Positions 34,028 through 41,910 of a DNA stretch of 47,258 bases are shown in pieces. The position numbers and the translations under genes were made by a program. Where the stretch lies: contig ONDL01000014.1 of NCBI GenBank assembly GCA_900316555.1, forward strand, positions 1 through 47,258, read 5' to 3'. The notes under the pieces are model-generated. The model ran no database searches and was not told the DNA's origin. It saw only the letters and a list, made by a program, of their open reading frames with translations. How positions within the stretch are numbered: position 1 is the first letter of the stretch; each line of letters begins with the position of its first letter. The DNA comes from an uncultured Eubacteriales bacterium (GTDB lineage: Bacteria; Bacillota; Clostridia; Oscillospirales; Acutalibacteraceae).

Positions 34028-34600
34028 TTATTCAAACACAGGCTGCACCTGTCTGTTCTCAAGCGCCGCCTCGACGCATGGCTTCAGCTTATTGAAGTCT
34101 GCGACGAGAGAATTCGGCTTTTTGACAGGGTCGTCCTGCTTCAGGGGTACGAAGTAGATGTTCTTTGTGTTCAGCAATCTGCCGATGTTCTGCGCGGACG
34201 CGCCCAGCGCGTCGTTTGTCGCAACACAGAGCAGCACCGGCCGCAGCACACGCAGGTGGGATTTCGCCGCCATTGTAACAGATGTATCTGTCACGCCGAG
34301 GCTGAGCTTTGCGAGGGTATTGCCTGTGCAGGGCGCGATCACGAGCAGGTCGCACAGCTTTTTCGGGCCGATCGGCTCGGTCTGAACCGCCGTGGTCAGC
34401 ACTCTTTTTCCCGTGATCTCCTCAGCGCGCTCTATCATCTCACTCGCCTTGCCGAAGCGCGTGTCGGTAGACGACGCGTTGCCCGACATAATAGGTATCA
34501 CATCGTAGCCGTCCTCCACCAGCGCGCGCATCTGCTCAAATGCCTTTGAAAAGGTGCAAAAGGAACCGCACATCGCAAACCCAATGGTTGCCTTTGTCAC
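34028..34600 (-). CDS. dpaB: Dipicolinate synthase subunit B
   Basis: The 190-residue flavoprotein-like subunit, with DpaA, forms dipicolinic acid, the Ca2+ chelate of the spore core. It shows TIGFAMCGSFCTFSKAFEQMRAL, VIPIMSGNASSTDTRFG, LVIAPCTGNTLAKLSLGVTDTSVTMAAKSHLR and VLCVATNDALGASAQNIG, all matching SpoVFB. The start is GTG at 34600, 9 bases after GGAGGT and overlapping the dpaA stop (GTGA). A longer open frame upstream is discarded. Confidence 0.96.
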   Translation of the reverse strand: MTKATIGFAMCGSFCTFSKAFEQMRALVEDGYDVIPIMSGNASSTDTRFGKASEMIERAEEITGKRVLTTAVQTEPIGPKKLCDLLVIAPCTGNTLAKLSLGVTDTSVTMAAKSHLRVLRPVLLCVATNDALGASAQNIGRLLNTKNIYFVPLKQDDPVKKPNSLVADFNKLKPCVEAALENRQVQPVFE

Positions 34601-35469
34601 CGATTTACCTCCTCGATCATTCGGAATACGGTTGTTTTGATTATTTCCCCCGCCGTTTTGGGAGCGCATTTTCCCGGCAGCGAAAGCGCGCGCTGCGCGT
34701 CTATCCTCAGGGCGCTCGCCGCGTCGAAATCCACTCCCCCCGGCAGGGACGCAAGGTCTATCAACAGCGTATCGCAGTCGGTGTTCTCCAGCAGCTCTCT
34801 GTCAAAAATCAGCTTCGGCACGGTATTGAATACGATATTATAGCCGCGGATCTCCGTCAGCTTCTCAGTATTTACAAAGTCATAACCCAGCGCCGAGATA
34901 TACGCGCGGTCGGTCGAGCTTCTCGCGCTGACCGTTACCTCCGCGCCCAGAGCCTTGAGCATGCGGGCAAGGATTTTGCCTATCCTGCCGAACCCGACGA
35001 CCAGACACCTCGCGCCCGCTATCGTTCCCTCGTAAGCGCTCATGGCGCACTCCACCGCGCCCTCGGCTGTCGGCACCGCGTTGAGCACCGAAAAATCGTC
35101 ACGTGCCGCGTAGTCATATATCCGCGCGCTCTTTAGTGCGGGATACGCGCGTATCAATCTGTCCTTCATCGAGGCGAACACGGGCTTTTGCTTCAGGAGC
35201 TCCTGCTCCTCCTCGTCAAAATACAGCGTACTCACCGCGAACGGCGCGTTCAGGCTGCCGTCAGCCCTCACCGACGGCAGCGGCAACAGTACTGCGTCGC
35301 TGTAGCCGAGCGCCGTTCTCACGTCGGCGATCGTTATATCGCCTATACTGCGCAAATTATCGAAACCGCCGAGCATGACGCGGTAGCCGTCCTTTATCAG
35401 CGAATCCGCCAAAAAAAGCTGCCGCTTGTCGCCGCCGAGTATTCCGAAGCTTCTGATTTTATTCTGCAT
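34597..35469 (-). CDS. dpaA: Dipicolinate synthase subunit A
   Basis: The 290-residue partner of DpaB (SpoVFA). It has an N-terminal domain (GILGGDKRQLFLADSLIKDGY, about 8-28; VLLPLPSV) and a Rossmann NAD(P) domain (RCLVVGFGRIGKILARMLKALGAEVTVSAR, about 150-180), then NTVPKLIF and LIDLASLPGGVDF. ATG 35469 is preceded by GGTGTT; a TTG 12 bases earlier is possible. Expressed in the mother cell under sigma-K in Bacillus, and a matching promoter lies upstream here. Confidence 0.95.
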   Translation of the reverse strand: MQNKIRSFGILGGDKRQLFLADSLIKDGYRVMLGGFDNLRSIGDITIADVRTALGYSDAVLLPLPSVRADGSLNAPFAVSTLYFDEEEQELLKQKPVFASMKDRLIRAYPALKSARIYDYAARDDFSVLNAVPTAEGAVECAMSAYEGTIAGARCLVVGFGRIGKILARMLKALGAEVTVSARSSTDRAYISALGYDFVNTEKLTEIRGYNIVFNTVPKLIFDRELLENTDCDTLLIDLASLPGGVDFDAASALRIDAQRALSLPGKCAPKTAGEIIKTTVFRMIEEVNR

Positions 35470-35501
35470 ACATAACACCAACCGTAATCACTGTATAATT
35501 C

Positions 35502-35527
35502 ATCATATGATACGATCGTCAGAAGGT
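35502..35527 (-). promoter_or_regulatory. Candidate sigma-K promoter of dpaAB
   Basis: On the minus strand AC (35527-35526), 16 bases, CATATGAT (35509-35502). This fits the sigma-K pattern AC-N16/17-CATANNNT and puts the start about 27 bases before the dpaA ATG. The consensus is short, so context matters. Confidence 0.5.
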
Positions 35528-35551
35528 GACTGCGCGCGGTTTAAAAACAAA

Positions 35552-35574
35552 AAGGCAGGCACGCAGCCTGCCTT
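35552..35574 (-). terminator. Terminator of ilvA-ridA
   Basis: AAGGCAGGC - ACGCA - GCCTGCCTT; on the minus strand followed by TTTTTG. Confidence 0.88.
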
Positions 35575-35590
35575 TTATTCGTTATTAGAA

Positions 35591-35962
35591 TTATACCTCG
35601 GCGATTACCTCGACCTCTACCAGAACATTCTTGGGCAGGGTCTTTACCGCTACGCAGGAACGCGCGGGCTTTGAGGTGAAGTAGCTGCCGTAAACCGCGT
35701 TGAACGCCGCGAAGTCGTTCATATCCGCTAGGAAGCAAACAGTCTTTACCGCCTTGTCGAGTGAAGAGCCTGCAGCCTCAAGAACATTCTTGAGGTTGTT
35801 GCAGACCTGCTCGGTCTGAGCCTCGATAGTATCAGCCTCAACCGCGCCTGTAGCAGGGTTGATAGCGATCTGACCCGAGGTGAAAACGAGTCCGTTTGCC
35901 TTTACAGCCTGTGAATAAGGGCCGATCGCGTCGGGCGCGTTCTTTGTATAAACATAATCCAT
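35591..35962 (-). CDS. ridA: RidA-family reactive enamine/imine deaminase
   Basis: The 123-residue RidA/YjgF protein hydrolyses 2-aminoacrylate and 2-aminocrotonate released by PLP enzymes. It has APDAIGPYSQAVKANGLVFTSGQIAINP (about 8-35), the QTEQVCNNLKNVLEAAG helix and RSCVAVKTLPKNVLVEVEVIAEV with the conserved Arg. ATG 35962 follows AGGAGG. It is directly downstream of ilvA, whose product forms exactly these intermediates. Confidence 0.96.
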   Translation of the reverse strand: MDYVYTKNAPDAIGPYSQAVKANGLVFTSGQIAINPATGAVEADTIEAQTEQVCNNLKNVLEAAGSSLDKAVKTVCFLADMNDFAAFNAVYGSYFTSKPARSCVAVKTLPKNVLVEVEVIAEV

Positions 35963-35989
35963 GATGTATTCCTCCTGTATAACCAATAA

Positions 35990-37186
35990 TCAAACAAGCT
36001 TGAAGCCTGCGCTTTTAAGTGCCTTAGAGATCTCGTTGACGTGCTCGAAGTTTCTCGTCTCGAGAATGATCCTCAGATACGCCGCCGTAACGTCGGTACC
36101 CTCGCCCGCTCTCTCGTGGTGAACGGAGATGACGTTCGCGCCGTGGTCAGCGATGATCTTCGATACAGCTAGCAGCTGACCGGGCTTATCCTGGAGCTGA
36201 ATGCACAGAGTCTGCTGTCTGCCGCTCATGATAAGACCGCGCTTGATCACTCTGTTGAGGATCGTCACGTCGATATTACCGCCCGAAACGATGCAGACAA
36301 CTTTCTTGCCCTTAACGGGGAGCTTGTTGTACATTACAGCCGCGAGAGGAGCTGCGCCCGCACCCTCGGCGATCATCTTCTGGGTTTCGATCAGCTTAAG
36401 AATCGCGGAAGCGATCTCGTCGTCGGAAACCGTTACGATATCGTCAACGTACTTGCTGATATATTCAAACGTATGCTCGCCGGGTTCCTTGACCTGGATA
36501 CCGTCGGCAATCGTGGATACCTTATCGAGAGAAACGATCTTGCCCTGCTTGACGGACTCGTACATTGAGGGTGCACCCTCAGCCTGTACGCCGTAAACCT
36601 TGATATTGGGGTTCAGGCTCTTTATTGCGAGCGCAACGCCCGAAAGCAGACCGCCGCCGCCGATCGCCGCTACAACAGCGTCGACGTCGGGCATCTCGTT
36701 GAGGATTTCGAGACCGATAGTACCCTGACCGGCGATGACATTCTCGTCGTCGAAGGGGTGAATAAAGGTCAGGTTCTTCTCGTCGCGCAGACGGAGAGCT
36801 TCGTTATAAGCGTCGTCATACACGCCCTTGACCATGCAGACCTCAGCGCCGTAGCCCTTTGTAGCCTCGACCTTTGAAATCGGAGCACCGTCGGGCAGAC
36901 AAATCAAAGACTTGATACCGTACTTAGTCGCGGCAAGCGCAACGCCCTGAGCGTGGTTGCCCGCTGAGCACGCGATAACGCCTCTCTCCTTCTCCTCCTC
37001 GGAGAGCTGTGAGATCTTGTAGCCTGAGCCTCTTACCTTGAACGAACCCGTGATCTGCAGATTCTCGGGCTTGAGGTAAACCTCGCAGTCGTCGGTAATA
37101 GCCGAAGCCTTTACAATGTGTGTTTGACGGATAACGTCCTTCAATACATATGATGCGTGATAAATCTTGTCAAGTGTTAACATCAT
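35990..37186 (-). CDS. ilvA: Threonine ammonia-lyase with ACT domain
   Basis: Deaminates threonine (and serine) to 2-oxobutyrate for isoleucine synthesis or catabolism. The 398-residue PLP enzyme has the catalytic Lys in GSFKVRGSGYK (Lys50), CSAGNHAQGVALAA, GGGGLLSGVALA and SGGNID. A C-terminal ACT domain (about 325-398; LCIQLQDKPGQLLAVSKIIADHGANV) fits the form with one ACT domain. The start is ATG 37186 with GGAAG upstream. The ridA gene follows 27 bases on. No T-box leader was seen. Confidence 0.95.
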   Translation of the reverse strand: MMLTLDKIYHASYVLKDVIRQTHIVKASAITDDCEVYLKPENLQITGSFKVRGSGYKISQLSEEEKERGVIACSAGNHAQGVALAATKYGIKSLICLPDGAPISKVEATKGYGAEVCMVKGVYDDAYNEALRLRDEKNLTFIHPFDDENVIAGQGTIGLEILNEMPDVDAVVAAIGGGGLLSGVALAIKSLNPNIKVYGVQAEGAPSMYESVKQGKIVSLDKVSTIADGIQVKEPGEHTFEYISKYVDDIVTVSDDEIASAILKLIETQKMIAEGAGAAPLAAVMYNKLPVKGKKVVCIVSGGNIDVTILNRVIKRGLIMSGRQQTLCIQLQDKPGQLLAVSKIIADHGANVISVHHERAGEGTDVTAAYLRIILETRNFEHVNEISKALKSAGFKLV

Positions 37187-37263
37187 GACACTTCCTTCAT
37201 CTTCCAAAAATTACACTTCCACTATTCTACTCCTATTCTCTAAAAAAATCAAGTTTTTTGTTT

Positions 37264-37502
37264 CGCGTACTAAAGGTTCTATGAATCTTTTGTGTTTCAT
37301 TTTCGCGGGAAGGGTTCATCTGAATCACACGTTTCCTATTCTCTGTCCGAAGATTGATGGTCACTGATACGGCATCGGGCATTCGTCCGCGGGCGATCCG
37401 CGTTCTAAAGGTTTTATGATTCTTATGTGTTTCATTTTCGCGGGAAGGGTTCATCTGACTCTCACGTATCCTATTCTCTGTCCGAAGATTTATGGCCGCT
37501 GA
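37264..37502. repeat. Two-copy ~104-bp direct repeat in the ilvA/dtxR intergenic region
   Basis: Copies at about 37264-37367 and 37399-37502 are roughly 90% identical (about ten substitutions, no length change), 135 bases apart. They share TTTCATTTTCGCGGGAAGG and CCTATTCTCTGTCCGAAGAT. The period is a multiple of three, and the minus strand stays open across both, giving a 45-residue repeat. No ribosome site or known family supports it as a gene. It fills most of the 37187-37595 gap. Confidence 0.85.
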
Positions 37503-37539
37503 GAAACGCATTGTTACATACCCGTTACTCAAAAAACCA

Positions 37540-37568
37540 TTGATTATTTTTTTGTTTTATGATATCAT
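37540..37568 (+). promoter_or_regulatory. Promoter of the DtxR-like gene
   Basis: TTGATT (37540-37545), 17 bases, TATCAT (37563-37568); ATG 27 bases downstream. Confidence 0.6.
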
Positions 37569-37595
37569 GGAATCAGAATATTTAGGAGTGATTTG

Positions 37596-37967
37596 ATGCA
37601 GCTGAAAGAATCAGGCGAAATGTATCTTGAAACCATATATGTTCTCAGTCAGCGCAAGGGATTTGTGCGCTCTATCGACGTCGGCGAGGAAATGGGATAC
37701 TCCAAGCCCAGCGTCAGCCGTGCGGTCGGAATTCTCCGCGACGGCGGCTATATCACCGTTGCCCACGACGGCGGACTTCATCTCACCGAGGCAGGACTTG
37801 AGGTCGCTCAGCGCACATACGAGCGTCACACCGTCCTCAGCGAATTCTTCATCAGGCTCGGCGTCGACGAGGAAACCGCGACAAACGACGCCTGCAAAAT
37901 CGAGCACGTCATAAGCAGCAGCACCTTTGCGGCTCTGAAAAAATACCTTAACGAGCAAATGAAATAA
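37596..37967 (+). CDS. DtxR/MntR-family metal-dependent repressor
   Basis: The 123-residue protein has the DtxR winged helix (about 5-65; SGEMYLETIYVLSQRKGFVRSIDVGEEMGYSKPSVSRAVGIL is its core, shown in part) and the metal/dimerisation helices (VLSEFFIRLGVDEETATNDACKIEHVIS). No SH3-like domain is present, as in MntR. Metal ligands such as the Cys/Glu/His in DACKIEHV are in place. ATG 37596 (AGGAG 7 bases ahead). Its target may include a manganese or iron transporter; the Mn riboswitch ATPase is a plausible but unproven relative. Confidence 0.9.
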   Translation: MQLKESGEMYLETIYVLSQRKGFVRSIDVGEEMGYSKPSVSRAVGILRDGGYITVAHDGGLHLTEAGLEVAQRTYERHTVLSEFFIRLGVDEETATNDACKIEHVISSSTFAALKKYLNEQMK

Positions 37968-37971
37968 CACT

Positions 37972-38000
37972 TCGGCACGCATTCTGTGTGCCGTTTTTGC
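37972..38000 (+). terminator. Terminator of the DtxR-like gene
   Basis: CGGCAC ... GTGCCG stem followed by TTTTTGC. Confidence 0.75.
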
Positions 38001-38007
38001 AGAAAAA

Positions 38008-38030
38008 AAGGACGGCGAGTTGCCGTCCTT
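38008..38030 (-). terminator. Terminator of the secreted protein gene
   Basis: AAGGACGGC - GAGTT - GCCGTCCTT; on the minus strand followed by a run of seven T. Confidence 0.88.
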
Positions 38031-38036
38031 AATCTT

Positions 38037-39697
38037 TTAATCAGGATTGTTCTTCAAATAAAATATAACAGAATCGCCGTAAATCATCATTGCCTTTTCA
38101 TAAGCAACCAGCTCCTGCACATATTCCTTATCGCTATCGCTCAGAGAGCCGGGATTCTCCATCTGATTTTTTCTGATATAATACTCAGAAACGATACTGA
38201 AGCGTGTGGTGCTGCCGATCGGTTTTTTTTCGCTGTCCACAACCGTGAAATAAACCAAATCGCGCATTTGATTTGCTTTCAGATCCTTGTACATCACCGC
38301 ATAATGACCGTTCTCACTCAGGAACTCCTCTGCGGGAATATATACGGGACCGCTGACCTTGTTGCCGTTACTGTCATAATGCAAAACTCTTACATATTTT
38401 CCCGCGGGATCGGCGATGTTAAAGTGGTATTTCATCGCGATGACGCTTCCGAGCACCAGCTGTATCCCCTTATACTCGGCTTCGGGATTATCAATTTTTC
38501 TGAATTTGTCGTCATTGACCTCTCTGATGTAGTCGTCTAAAGCTCTAACAGGGCAGTCCAGCTTGGCGTTTTCCGCATCAATTACAGGTCTTAAATTAGA
38601 GATATTTCTATAACCGATCAGGTTTCTGTTGATAAGGCTATCAGCGTGATAGCCCTTGAAGGTCTGACCTGCCGAGCCGTAATTAAGAAGGTCAACAAAA
38701 ATCGTATACCATTTTTGGTTTTTGGAATCTGTCAGAGCTTTGTAGAAACAGTCACCTTATATTCATCATACATACGCTGAGGATTAACTCCCTCATAGAC
38801 AAACTTGTAATATTCAACACCATCGACTGTTGCTTCGCTGTACGTCAGATCTTTGTCCACAGTGCTGTAATCATCGGAATATTTAATATTCATACGCAAA
38901 TCGGTCATATCTCCGACCGCAGCCTTTTTCACATAAAACGCCGTTTTGAGGTTGACCGTAAGCTCGAGATTCATGCTGATTTCGAGATTTTTGTCATTAT
39001 CAACCACAGGTACATATTTTTCATTATACGGACCCGCGTAAGCAACGGAATAGCTCTTATCAGTCACATATTCCACAGGCGAATTTTTTACAATCTGGCT
39101 CTTCGAAACAAGGTACACGGGATTGACCGTCGTCTCGCCGTCTTTGCGAAATCCCAAAGTTTTTATTTGCAGATTTACGTTCGTTTCACCTGAATTTTTT
39201 TTCACATTGAAGGTCACGGAAATAAACGCCGACTTCCCCTCACAAACGTCATATCCGTTTGTGTTGGTGCAGTTTGCCTTTATCGCTCCGATATTTCCCT
39301 CAGCAAAAGATGCCGGGTTAGTGTTAAAAATTATGCCCTTCGGTTCTCCTTTAACAAACGCGTTCTTTACAAATAAAGGTACCAGATTACCTCGATCATT
39401 CAGCTTTTCGTTAACATTCTTCGTATGGTCATACTCAAGATAATTTCTGTCATAGGTCAGTGTGAACTCACAGTTGAGCATGCAATAATTCTTCGTATTG
39501 TACCAATATGTAACCGTAACCTGATTGGAACCGGAAGCGGAACTGATTTCCATGCTTGAACCCGGAAACAGCTCCGGAATGTTTGAGGTAGCGTTCACCG
39601 TAAGTATATTTTCCGCCGCAGACGCGCTGACAGCAAACAGAGAAACAGACGAAAAAGCAAGAATCAGACATAATAAAACTGAAATACATTTCTTCAT
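38037..39697 (-). pseudogene. Secreted surface protein with cohesin-like beta-sandwich domain, one-base frameshift
   Basis: The ATG at 39697 (AAGGGTGG ahead) opens a 321-residue frame with a signal peptide (about 1-28, ending SASA). An extracellular beta-sandwich follows (QVTVTYWYNTKNYCMLNCEF, SAFISVTFNVKKNSGETNVNL). It stops at TGA 38734-38732. In the -1 frame the sequence continues without break through TDSKNQKWYTIFVDLLNYG, GYHADSLINRNLIGYRN and ALDDYIREVNDDKFRKID to ...YLKNNPD at 38037. One lost base near 38733-38740 splits a ~553-residue protein. The fold resembles secreted proteins of ruminococci that look like cohesin sandwiches (inference). It is either a pseudogene or a sequence error. 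Confidence 0.8.
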
Positions 39698-39741
39698 TAT
39701 ATATCCACCCTTCGTTTTTAATTACATAATTGTTAACTTTT

Positions 39742-39770
39742 ATTATATCTCATAATCAACCAAAAATCAA
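39742..39770 (-). promoter_or_regulatory. Promoter of the secreted protein gene
   Basis: On the minus strand TTGATT (39770-39765), 17 bases, TATAAT (39747-39742). Confidence 0.7.
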
Positions 39771-39831
39771 GTAAATATGAAATGAATTCCGTCAAAATAC
39801 CACTCTTGCAACGCCGCTGACCTTTTATGCC

Positions 39832-39861
39832 GCAAAAAAAGAAGCGGTGATTTCTCACCGC
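39832..39861 (-). terminator. Terminator of cysK
   Basis: GCGGTGA - TTTC - TCACCGC stem; on the minus strand followed by TTCTTTTTTT. Confidence 0.9.
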
Positions 39862-39873
39862 CTCGTAATACTT

Positions 39874-40803
39874 TTATTCCGCAAACATTGCTGTTGAGAG
39901 GTATCTCTCGCCCGTATCGGGAAGCAGAGCGACAATTACCTTGCCCTTGTTCTCGGGGCGCTTTGCAAGCTGTGCAGCCGCCCAGACAGCCGCGCCCGAT
40001 GAAATACCTACAAGAAGTCCTTCGCCTCTCGCGAGGGTTCTGCCCGCAGCGAAAGCGTCCTCGTTCTCTACTGTGATAATCTCATCGTAAATCTCGGTAT
40101 TGAGGGTATCGGGTACAAAGCCGGCACCGATGCCCTGGATCTTGTGAGGGCCTGCGGTACCCTTTGAGAGTACGGGAGAGCCTGCCGGCTCAACAGCGAC
40201 AACCTTTACGTCGGGATTCTTGGACTTGAGGTATGTGCCTACACCCGTGAGAGTGCCGCCTGTGCCGACGCCCGCAACAAAGATATCGACCTTGCCGTCG
40301 GTATCCTCCCAAATCTCGGGACCTGTGGTGCGGATATGCGCCTGCGGATTCGCGGGATTGATGAACTGACCGGGAATGAAGCTGCCCTCGATCTCAGATG
40401 CGAGCTGATTTGCCTTTTCGATAGCGCCCTTCATGCCCTTCGCGCCTTCGGTAAGAACGATCTCGGCTCCGTACGCCTTGAGCAGATTGCGGCGCTCAAC
40501 GCTCATTGTCTCGGGCATGGTGAGGATCACGCGGTAGCCTCTCGATGCTGCAACCGCCGCAAGACCGATACCTGTGTTGCCGCTGGTCGGCTCAATGATT
40601 ACAGCGCCCTTCTTGAGCGCGCCTGTCGCCTCTGCCTCGTCGATCATCGCGCGCGCGATTCTGTCCTTTACGCTGCCCGCGGGATTAAAATACTCGAGCT
40701 TCGCGTAAATCTCCGCTCCGATGCCGTTATTGTCAAGATAATTGGTAAGTCTGAGAAGCGGTGTGCCGCCGATCAGGTCTGTGATATGCTGATATACTTT
40801 CAT
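39874..40803 (-). CDS. cysK: Cysteine synthase A (O-acetylserine sulfhydrylase)
   Basis: Makes cysteine from O-acetylserine and sulfide. The 309-residue PLP enzyme has the lysine in [13 protein letters not shown] (Lys46), the substrate loop [30 protein letters not shown] (phosphate-binding) and [11 protein letters not shown]. Length and order are those of CysK. It is transcribed from a perfect sigma-A promoter overlapped on its start side by an inverted repeat, so repression in cysteine-rich conditions is likely (inference). serA/cysE are not in the window. Confidence 0.96.
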   Translation of the reverse strand: MKVYQHITDLIGGTPLLRLTNYLDNNGIGAEIYAKLEYFNPAGSVKDRIARAMIDEAEATGALKKGAVIIEPTSGNTGIGLAAVAASRGYRVILTMPETMSVERRNLLKAYGAEIVLTEGAKGMKGAIEKANQLASEIEGSFIPGQFINPANPQAHIRTTGPEIWEDTDGKVDIFVAGVGTGGTLTGVGTYLKSKNPDVKVVAVEPAGSPVLSKGTAGPHKIQGIGAGFVPDTLNTEIYDEIITVENEDAFAAGRTLARGEGLLVGISSGAAVWAAAQLAKRPENKGKVIVALLPDTGERYLSTAMFAE

Positions 40804-40829
40804 GATTGATTATCTCCTTTTGGAATAAT

Positions 40830-40851
40830 TATAAAACCTACGTGTTTTATA
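40830..40851. promoter_or_regulatory. Inverted repeat at the cysK transcription start, candidate operator
   Basis: TATAAAAC (40830-40837) and GTTTTATA (40844-40851) flank a 6-base centre. On the minus strand it covers about +1 to +22 of cysK, a position used by repressors such as those of cysteine metabolism. No match to a named consensus is claimed. Confidence 0.55.
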
Positions 40852-40857
40852 GGCTTT

Positions 40858-40886
40858 ATTATATCACCACTTTATCCGTTTGTCAA
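40858..40886 (-). promoter_or_regulatory. Consensus sigma-A promoter of cysK
   Basis: On the minus strand TTGACA (40886-40881), 17 bases, TATAAT (40863-40858). Both hexamers are perfect. Confidence 0.9.
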
Positions 40887-40895
40887 TGGTTTTTA

Positions 40896-40924
40896 TTTAC
40901 TTTTTTCCCGAAACGGTGTAAAAT
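40896..40924 (+). promoter_or_regulatory. Promoter of maf
   Basis: TTTACT (40896-40901), 17 bases, TAAAAT (40919-40924), 30 bases ahead of the maf ATG and divergent from cysK. Confidence 0.5.
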
Positions 40925-40954
40925 AGTATCAGAACTCAAAAAAGGACTGATATT

Positions 40955-41512
40955 ATGCTCATACTCGCCTCTGCCTCACCGCGCAGACAGGAGCTGCTCA
41001 AGCTCATTACCGAGGATTTCAAAATCGTACCCGCCGATATCGACGAAAGCGTCGACAAGAGCCTTCCGCTCGAGAGCGTTCCCGAACACCTCGCCGACCA
41101 AAAGGCGGCTTTTGTTAGCGCGCAATACCCCGACGACATTGTTATCGGCTGCGACACGGGCGTATTTGTCGGCAACCGAATGCTCGGCAAGCCCCACGGC
41201 AACATGGCAGCGTTCGAAATGCTGCGGCTGCTATCGGGCAGGGTTCACCGCGTGATCACGGGCTGCGCGATTTACAAGGGAAACAAAAAACTCACCTTTT
41301 CCGACGTGACCGAGGTAGAGTTCTATCCTCTTTCAAACGAGGAGATAAAGGCGTACATCATCACGGGAGAGCCTGCGGACAAGGCAGGCGCGTACGGCAT
41401 TCAGGGAAAAGGCTCGCTGCTGATCAAGGGTATCCGCGGCGACTACTTCAACGTTGTCGGACTGCCCGTCGCAAAGCTGAGCAGAGCATTAAAGGATATT
41501 CAGGCTGAATAA
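40955..41512 (+). CDS. maf: Maf-family nucleotide pyrophosphatase
   Basis: The 185-residue house-cleaning enzyme hydrolyses non-canonical NTPs (dTTP/UTP-type Maf). It begins LILASASPRRQELLKLI with the SxSPRR motif, and has CDTGVFVGNRMLGKP (catalytic Asp), SGRVHRVITG and the C-terminal DKAGAYGIQGKG...GDYFNVVGLP. AAGGAC precedes the ATG. It is alone, divergent from cysK. Confidence 0.95.
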   Translation: MLILASASPRRQELLKLITEDFKIVPADIDESVDKSLPLESVPEHLADQKAAFVSAQYPDDIVIGCDTGVFVGNRMLGKPHGNMAAFEMLRLLSGRVHRVITGCAIYKGNKKLTFSDVTEVEFYPLSNEEIKAYIITGEPADKAGAYGIQGKGSLLIKGIRGDYFNVVGLPVAKLSRALKDIQAE

Positions 41513-41526
41513 TTTATATTACAAAA

Positions 41527-41561
41527 TCAGGTCTGACGCAGATCAAACGCGTCAGCCCTGA
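41527..41561 (-). terminator. Terminator of the ArsP / CxxC unit
   Basis: TCAGGTCTGACGC ... GCGTCAGCCCTGA, a 13-bp stem with one mismatch; on the minus strand followed by TTTTG. Confidence 0.75.
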
Positions 41562-41564
41562 GCA

Positions 41565-41894
41565 TTATCTGGATAATAATTTTACTGTTTCCTGCGGCTT
41601 GAGCACCTTGCCTGCGGACACGACCTTTTCGTTGATTACCAGCACGGGCATCGACATCGCGCCGTACTGCATAACCTTCTCCATATCGGTGATGTACTCG
41701 ACCTCAACTCCGAGACCGAGGTCGCTGACCGCCTGCTTTGTGTTCTCGTACATCTGATGGCACGACTTGCAGCCCGCACCGAGAACCTTGACGCTCGTTA
41801 CCTCAGAAAGCACAGCGTCGTACTTTGCGGTCTGAGCGGTTCCCAAACAGCAGCAGGGTTTTGCTTCTTCCTTTTTACGATTGAAAAATGCCAT
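41565..41894 (-). CDS. Thioredoxin-like CxxC protein (redox-active disulfide protein 2 type)
   Basis: The 109-residue protein has an N-terminal Cys cluster (KPCCCLG, about 13-18). A thioredoxin fold follows with the active site GAGCKSC (Cys42, Cys45), SMPVLVINEKVV as the cis-Pro strand and KPQETVKLL. This is the small thioredoxin-like family often found next to ArsP-type permeases, probably a metal or thiol carrier. It starts 16 bases after the permease stop. The extra N-terminal cysteines suggest a metal-binding tail. Function by context only. Confidence 0.85.
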   Translation of the reverse strand: MAFFNRKKEEAKPCCCLGTAQTAKYDAVLSEVTSVKVLGAGCKSCHQMYENTKQAVSDLGLGVEVEYITDMEKVMQYGAMSMPVLVINEKVVSAGKVLKPQETVKLLSR

Positions 41895-41910
41895 TTTTAT
41901 ACCTCCGTTT

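Noticed and set aside
37264..37502. CRISPR array
   Set aside because: Only two copies, each about 104 bp; far from CRISPR repeat length and without cas genes.
38725..38745. Programmed -1 frameshift in the secreted protein
   Set aside because: No slippery heptamer or stimulatory structure was found; a lost base is simpler.
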